From: an uncultured Eubacterium sp.
GTDB lineage: Bacteria > Bacillota_A > Clostridia > Lachnospirales > Lachnospiraceae
DNA length: 11,045 bases
Direction: 5' to 3'
Assembly: GCA_947653505.1 (NCBI GenBank)
Contig: CANTHI010000071.1
Span: 1 to 11,045, forward strand
Numbering within the stretch: position 1 is the stretch's first letter; each line of letters begins with the position of its first letter. The notes below the pieces were generated by a model, which was not told the origin of the DNA, made no database searches, and worked only from the letters and a program-made list of their open reading frames with translations. Both the position numbers and the translations under genes were made by a program. Positions 7,576 through 11,045 of this stretch are shown here, in pieces.

Positions 7576-7604
7576 TTGAAAACTGATTTTATATATAGTA
7601 TATT
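7576..7604 (+). promoter_or_regulatory. Near-consensus σA-type promoter for the candidate small RNA
   Basis: TTGAAA (7576-7581) and TATATT (7599-7604) are spaced by 17 nt, with a T/A-rich spacer. The predicted start is near 7610-7612. It is the only good plus-strand promoter noticed, and no plus-strand protein gene follows, which points to a stand-alone RNA. Confidence 0.65.
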
Positions 7605-7610
7605 ATAGAC

Positions 7611-7703
7611 AATGAAAGGAGCAACCGCCCACAAAGTGGCTGGCCTCCCAGATATGATCAAAGCCTGCCTGATCCGCCAGGATTACAAGGCAGGCTTATT
7701 TAT
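7611..7703 (+). ncRNA. Candidate small structured RNA (about 95 nt) with its own promoter and terminator
   Basis: A good promoter ends about 7 nt upstream and a strong terminator hairpin ends the unit. The 5' part folds into an extended stem-loop: CCGCCCAC (7625-7632) pairs with GTGGCTGG (7636-7643) around an AAA loop, with one C·C mismatch and one G·U pair. GGAG (7618-7621) and CTCC (7645-7648) close it from outside. The linker that follows (about 7649-7660) is probably single-stranded and could be a target-pairing site. It runs toward the 3' end of the aminopeptidase gene, which lies on the opposite strand. I do not recognise a known family; it does not look like SRP, 6S or tmRNA. A 59-codon ORF starts at the predicted transcript start but has no ribosome binding site, so RNA is preferred. 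Confidence 0.5.
7661..7703 (+). terminator. Intrinsic terminator of the small RNA, possibly acting on both strands
   Basis: AAGCCTGCCT (7661-7670) and AGGCAGGCTT (7688-7697) form a perfect 10-bp stem. Inside the 17-nt loop, ATCC (7672-7675) and GGAT (7680-7683) add a second 4-bp stem. It is followed by the T-rich ATTTATTATT on the plus strand. On the minus strand the hairpin is followed only by TTTGATC, so termination of the aminopeptidase transcript here is possible but weaker. No other terminator was found after the aminopeptidase gene. Confidence 0.7.
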
Positions 7704-7804
7704 TATTCCCGACAATATCCACTTTCAATTTTTTCTGCCAGAACGTCCGGACAGCCGGAATACAACATTTCAGCATCAGATCAGAATATAAATCAGACAA
7801 CCCC

Positions 7805-9121
7805 TTAATCCATCAGCATCATCCGCCCGTTTCCCTGCTGAAAATGTATAGAATAAAACTGCTTCACAGCCTGTATCATATAATACGTATCCATAACCCC
7901 CGCCGTCTCATAAGCCGAATGCATCGCAAGCTGCGGCAGGCCGATATCTACCGCATTGACAGAAACTTTCCCGGAGGAAATATTACCAAGCGTGCTTCCG
8001 CCCGTCTCATCCGAACGGTTTGCAAAAAACTGCACCGGAACGCCTGCCCTTTCGCAAATATCCCGAAACAGGGCAATACTGACCGCATCGCTCGTATACT
8101 TTTGTCCCGCATGGGATTTTACGACGATGCCCTCATTCATATAGACGCAGTTTTCCGCATCTGTTTTTTCCGGATGATTCGGATGCACGGCATGGGCATT
8201 GTCGGCGCTTAACATAAAGCTGCCTGCCACTGCCCGGTAATAATCCTCTTCCGGTTTATTCAATGCCAGATGGATCCGCCTTAATACGTCATATAAAAAG
8301 GTAGAGCCTGCCCCCTGCTTTGTACCGGAGCCGACCTCTTCGTTGTCAAATCAGACATATACATTGACGTTTTTTTCCTGCCTGCCCTCCAGAAATCCCT
8401 GCAGCGACGCATAAGCACACTGCAGGTCATCCAGATGCTGCGCGGATATAAATTCCTCCTGTGCACCCCAGACAGATGGCTCCTGTCTGTTATAAAGATA
8501 CAGATCACTCCCGTATACAGACTGCGGCGAAACACCCGCCGCCTTGGCAACCAGCTTTTTAAAATCCCCTTTGTTACAGTCTCCCGTGCCAAATAACGGT
8601 AGCATGTCTACCTGTTTATTGTATGCATACCCGTCATTGACCTTGCGGTTCATATGAATCGTGAGACTTGGTATCAGAACCAGATCACGGTCAATATTTA
8701 CAAGCTTTGTAAGAAACTGGTCCTTTTCTTTTACAATGACCCTTCCCGCCACAGAAAGCGGGCGGTCAAACCATGTCGCACACAGCATCCCGCCATATCC
8801 TTCCGTATTCAGCTGTAAATATCTGCTCTTTACCTCCAGCTCCGCGTATTCTTTTATTTTAAACGTCGGGAAATCACTGTGCGTCGCCGTGATATGAAAG
8901 CTGTAATCCGAAAGCTGCGTTCCAATCTGAAACGCAATCACACTCGAATCGTTGCGCGTGACATAGTATTTTCCATCCTGCCTTAACGCCCAGACCCCAT
9001 GCTCCCACAATCTTTCATACCCGTTTTGTTCCAGTACGCTTCCGATCTGTGACACCGCGTGAAAAGCCGTCGGACACTCCTTTAAAAATCCTGCCATTTC
9101 CTGAGCTGTTTTTTTATACAT
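7805..9121 (-). pseudogene. apeB: M18 family metallo-aminopeptidase interrupted by one in-frame TGA
   Basis: Read through the TGA, the frame gives 438 codons, close to normal M18 length. M18 enzymes are di-zinc cytosolic exopeptidases that remove N-terminal, often acidic, residues from peptides. All motifs are visible: HSD (H81, D83), HLDDL (229-233), DNEEVGS (259-265, catalytic and metal-binding E261/E262), DNAHAVHPN (307-315, ligand D307), GGSTLGN, and MHSAYE with H401. The DNEEVGS-TKQGA form suggests the ApeB (aminopeptidase 2) branch; the symbol is tentative. Codon 257 (8351-8353) is TGA, directly before FDNEEVGS, so the normal product would stop after 256 residues without its metal site. 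Frame and motifs on both sides are intact, so the lesion is recent, an error in the sequence, or recoded. A TTG at 8263 is unlikely to be a true restart. AGGAGA lies 7-8 nt before the ATG. The gene starts 28 nt after the permease stop, so they form one operon. Confidence 0.85.
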
Positions 9122-9149
9122 CGCTTCGTCTCCTGCTTAATTTATTTCT

Positions 9150-10580
9150 CTATTTTCTTCCCGCACGTTCTCTTTTTGCAAGATACGGCATAATCATTCC
9201 CAATGCTGTCAGTACGACTGGCGTAATGATGTTCAGAGCCATCGTAAATATATCTGTGGAATACATCCCCAGAATACAGCATGCTGCCGTCAGCACAAAG
9301 CACCATGCCCCAAAAAATCTTGCGACTGCCTGATTTTTTACAAACCGGTATTCCGCCGGAATCGTATCATATGCCCTGCGAAGCGCAAGATATGCCACAA
9401 ATACCCATAAATACCGCAGCGGCATACATACCGAATTAAGCTTTGTCAGCTGCGCCAGCACAGCCGCTGCTCCCGGTACAAAAGACTGGATCAGAATAAT
9501 ACTTCCTGATAATGCAATCACCAGTTTAATCCCGTTTATATAAGCTCCATGTTCATTTCTCTTAAGCATCGCGGACGGAACAAACTCTTTTGCATCTTCA
9601 TTGTCGAGCAGCATCCGCAGCGGTGCGTCAATGCTGACTACCAGCACCGCGAACTGGCCAATCATATTGCAAAGCGCATACAGAACGAGCAGCACATCCC
9701 CCAGACCGTAATACTGCCCCAGCTTCTGGAATGCCCAGTAAGCGCCATTGGACACATAGGAATTGAACACTTCCCCGTTACTGTTGATGACTGCCGGATC
9801 AAACATCATTCCCATAGCGACCGTTCCAAGAATTGCACAGGTGACTACCATAACCGCAAGCGCAATCATACCTTTCGGGAATCCCTTTGCCGGATCCTTT
9901 ACCTTATTTACATATGGGGAGATCTTCTCACACCCGCCCACTGCAAATACAAGAATCGATAGCGATGTAAAATATCCCGCATTAAACTGCGGCACCAGAT
10001 TTTTCATACTAAAATCCATTGCCGTATACCCGCCATCCGGATTGATAACCGGAGCTGCGAACATCAGCAGAATATACAAAATAGACATCACAAACATACT
10101 CGTCCCTGCAATGGACGCAAGCTTTTTCAGCGGATTCAGCCCGCGGCTCGCCACCCAGCAGAAGAACAAAAATACTACAAGCGTTGCCAGCTGTACCCCG
10201 ATAGTCGGAAACGTATCATACGTTTCCGCATTGCGGAACACTGCCCAGCTAAGAGCTTTCAGACCGCCGCTGCCCTTGCTTGCAATATAAGTAATATGAC
10301 ACGCCCAGTAGGTCCATCCAGCATAATACGCCAGCTTTGGCCCCATCGTATTGTGAATCCAGGAACTGACCCCGCCGCCCGATGTCTTAAAAGCAGAGCC
10401 AAGCTCTCCGACCATCAGCGTATACGGTACAAAATAAAGAGCGAACATTAAAACCCAGCTGAAAATTACCTGAATGCCGTTAAAGTACACAAAACCGTTT
10501 AATACATTTCCAAATCCCCACACACCTGAAAAGGCAATAAACGCCAGTGTATACCAGGTCATCTTTTTTGAATCTTTCAT
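9150..10580 (-). CDS. APC-superfamily amino acid permease
   Basis: A 476-residue integral membrane protein with about 12 hydrophobic segments, no cleavable signal, and a short basic C-terminus (AKRERAGRK), matching the amino acid-polyamine-organocation (APC) superfamily in length and topology. Diagnostic features: the Gly-rich first helix (FIAFSGVWGFGN), the GELGSAFKTSGGGVSSWI segment (about 58-75), which matches the E-x-G-x-A...GG..SW pattern of YjeM/glutamate-GABA-type members, and FAVGGCEKISPYVNKVKDP, corresponding to the family's substrate-region helix 6 and following loop. The substrate cannot be read from sequence; an amino acid or related amine is likely. The ATG at 10580 has GGAGG (10588-10592) 7 nt upstream. 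It has its own promoter at 10656-10684 and is followed after 28 nt by the M18 aminopeptidase gene, so import may be paired with intracellular peptide breakdown. Confidence 0.92.
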   Translation of the reverse strand: MKDSKKMTWYTLAFIAFSGVWGFGNVLNGFVYFNGIQVIFSWVLMFALYFVPYTLMVGELGSAFKTSGGGVSSWIHNTMGPKLAYYAGWTYWACHITYIASKGSGGLKALSWAVFRNAETYDTFPTIGVQLATLVVFLFFCWVASRGLNPLKKLASIAGTSMFVMSILYILLMFAAPVINPDGGYTAMDFSMKNLVPQFNAGYFTSLSILVFAVGGCEKISPYVNKVKDPAKGFPKGMIALAVMVVTCAILGTVAMGMMFDPAVINSNGEVFNSYVSNGAYWAFQKLGQYYGLGDVLLVLYALCNMIGQFAVLVVSIDAPLRMLLDNEDAKEFVPSAMLKRNEHGAYINGIKLVIALSGSIILIQSFVPGAAAVLAQLTKLNSVCMPLRYLWVFVAYLALRRAYDTIPAEYRFVKNQAVARFFGAWCFVLTAACCILGMYSTDIFTMALNIITPVVLTALGMIMPYLAKRERAGRK

Positions 10581-10628
10581 TGCGTTTCCTCCAATCCATT
10601 GTTTTTCTGTTTCTTATTCAGATGACAT

Positions 10629-10645
10629 TTGTTAATTTTTAACAA
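10629..10645. promoter_or_regulatory. Perfect palindrome just downstream of the permease -10, likely operator
   Basis: TTGTTAA (10629-10635) and TTAACAA (10639-10645) are perfect 7-nt arms around a TTT centre. The site covers roughly +4 to +20 of the predicted permease transcript, where a bound repressor would block initiation or early elongation. The regulator is unknown and is not encoded in this window. The arms are A/T-rich, so some caution is needed. Confidence 0.45.
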
Positions 10646-10646
10646 C

Positions 10647-10811
10647 TTATAGATAAATATAACATAAGTATCTGTCATTTTCAACAAAATATTTGGCGGA
10701 TTTCAAAAATGATTCTTTCTGGCAAAGCAACCCGCTCCATAATTTTTTATATGCATCCAGATAAGAAGCATCATTGGAAAAGAGAAACTCCGCGGCACTA
10801 TCTAATTCCAA
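10647..10811 (-). CDS. Possible small protein (54 aa) after the asparagine synthase gene
   Basis: An open frame from a TTG at 10811 to a TAA at 10647 overlaps the last codons of asparagine synthase. The product has protein-like composition, with segments such as NDASYLDAYKKLWSG and SFLKSAKYFVENDR that would form amphipathic helices, and it ends in a short hydrophobic LCYIYL. Against it: no clear Shine-Dalgarno, a non-ATG start, and overlap of its 3' end with the permease promoter. It could be a remnant of a larger gene. I do not recognise it. Confidence 0.25.
   Translation of the reverse strand: MELDSAAEFLFSNDASYLDAYKKLWSGLLCQKESFLKSAKYFVENDRYLCYIYL
10656..10684 (-). promoter_or_regulatory. 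Near-consensus promoter of the permease/aminopeptidase operon
   Basis: On the minus strand, TTGAAA (10679-10684) and TATATT (10656-10661) are separated by exactly 17 nt. The predicted start is near 10649, giving a leader of about 69 nt that contains the palindrome at 10629-10645 and the GGAGG at 10588-10592. The promoter overlaps the 3' end of the possible small ORF at 10647-10811. Confidence 0.7.
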
Positions 10812-11045
10812 AAGTCTTCAATATAATATTGATACCAGCATTGAAACGAATAAAATGACCAAAGCAGCGAACTATACATAATTTTATCTGACTTTTCCTG
10901 ATTTAATATCAGCTGTCGCACTCCATCTGCATCAAAAATGCCCTGTCTTTTTAAAATATCCGGCTCTGCATACCGTAATATATGTCTTTTCAATATTGTC
11001 CTCAGCCATTTTTTTAAAGGAACCCCAAATCCATTTTTAGGTCTG
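10802..11045 (-). CDS. Asparagine synthase (glutamine-hydrolysing), C-terminal end (runs off the right edge)
   Basis: About 80 residues are present; the start lies beyond the right edge. The frame reads RPKNGFGVPLKKWLR at the edge, the conserved C-terminal motif of the ATP-dependent asparagine synthetase domain, then a helical tail with ILKRQGIFD and LLWSFYSFQCWYQYYI, matching the typical family ending. The full enzyme would have an N-terminal glutamine amidotransferase domain and convert aspartate to asparagine using ATP and glutamine. Several paralogues act in surface polysaccharide clusters, so housekeeping use is not certain. It ends in TAG. No terminator hairpin was seen between it and the permease promoter. 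Confidence 0.85.
   Translation of the reverse strand, partial: RPKNGFGVPLKKWLRTILKRHILRYAEPDILKRQGIFDADGVRQLILNQEKSDKIMYSSLLWSFYSFQCWYQYYIEDFWN

Noticed and set aside
7746..7765. GTCCGGAC-centred hairpin after the aminopeptidase gene as terminator
   Set aside because: The stem is only about 5 bp and is not followed by a T-run on the minus strand.
7612..7791. 59-codon plus-strand ORF starting at ATG 7612
   Set aside because: Its ATG sits at the predicted transcription start with no ribosome binding site, and the frame runs through a perfect terminator hairpin, so a non-coding RNA explains the region better.
7805..8263. Separate aminopeptidase gene starting at TTG 8263
   Set aside because: The frame is continuous upstream with family sequence through FDNEEVGS to the TGA, so this is the second half of one M18 gene, not an independent gene.
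8290..8353. Selenocysteine insertion element after the TGA
   Set aside because: Only a 3-bp GAG/CTC hairpin was found in the expected distance, too weak for a bacterial SECIS; kept only as a remote possibility.
10802..11045. Lasso-peptide cyclase in place of asparagine synthase
   Set aside because: The RPKNGFGVPL motif and tail match canonical asparagine synthases, and no precursor, protease or exporter typical of lasso clusters is visible.

Overview
The window looks like chromosomal DNA of a Gram-positive clostridial bacterium, probably Lachnospiraceae-like. This is inferred from AGGAGG-type ribosome binding sites, TTGAAA-N17-TATATT promoters, and the M18 aminopeptidase, APC permease and asparagine synthase types. 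I cannot name the species. All protein genes I support lie on the minus strand, so they read from right to left. The only plus-strand element I support is a short candidate RNA gene near 7.6 kb.

Right end (about 9.1-11.0 kb): the C-terminal part of an asparagine synthase enters from the right edge. It is followed by a possible 54-codon ORF, then an APC-superfamily amino acid permease with a near-consensus promoter and a perfect palindrome beside the predicted transcription start. An M18 aminopeptidase gene begins 28 nt after the permease, so the two look like one peptide/amino-acid utilisation operon. The aminopeptidase frame is broken by a single in-frame TGA directly before its DNEEVGS metal-binding motif, although every other family motif is intact.

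Middle (about 7.25-7.80 kb): a non-coding stretch holds the promoter of the left-hand operon, an inverted repeat, and a plus-strand unit made of a promoter, a structured transcript of about 95 nt and a strong terminator hairpin. This is a candidate small RNA.

Left part (1-7.3 kb): a tightly packed, overlapping operon of four genes forms the most unusual part of the window. In transcription order they are: (i) a protein of about 516 aa with a Hedgehog/intein (Hint) autoprocessing domain near its C-terminus; (ii) a 754-aa protein that appears to be built from tandem β-sandwich-like units of about 96 residues and ends in a ThiS/ubiquitin-like β-grasp segment finishing GGGLL; (iii) a 999-aa protein I cannot assign to any family; (iv) a metallo-β-lactamase-fold hydrolase with an SHTDEDHISG metal motif that runs off the left edge. 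None shows a signal peptide or membrane segment. The 4-19 nt overlaps between the first three genes, and the overlapping start of the fourth, imply translational coupling and a joint function. A Hint processing domain, a β-grasp tail, modular β proteins and an MBL hydrolase in one operon match no system I can name, and this is my best candidate for something undescribed.
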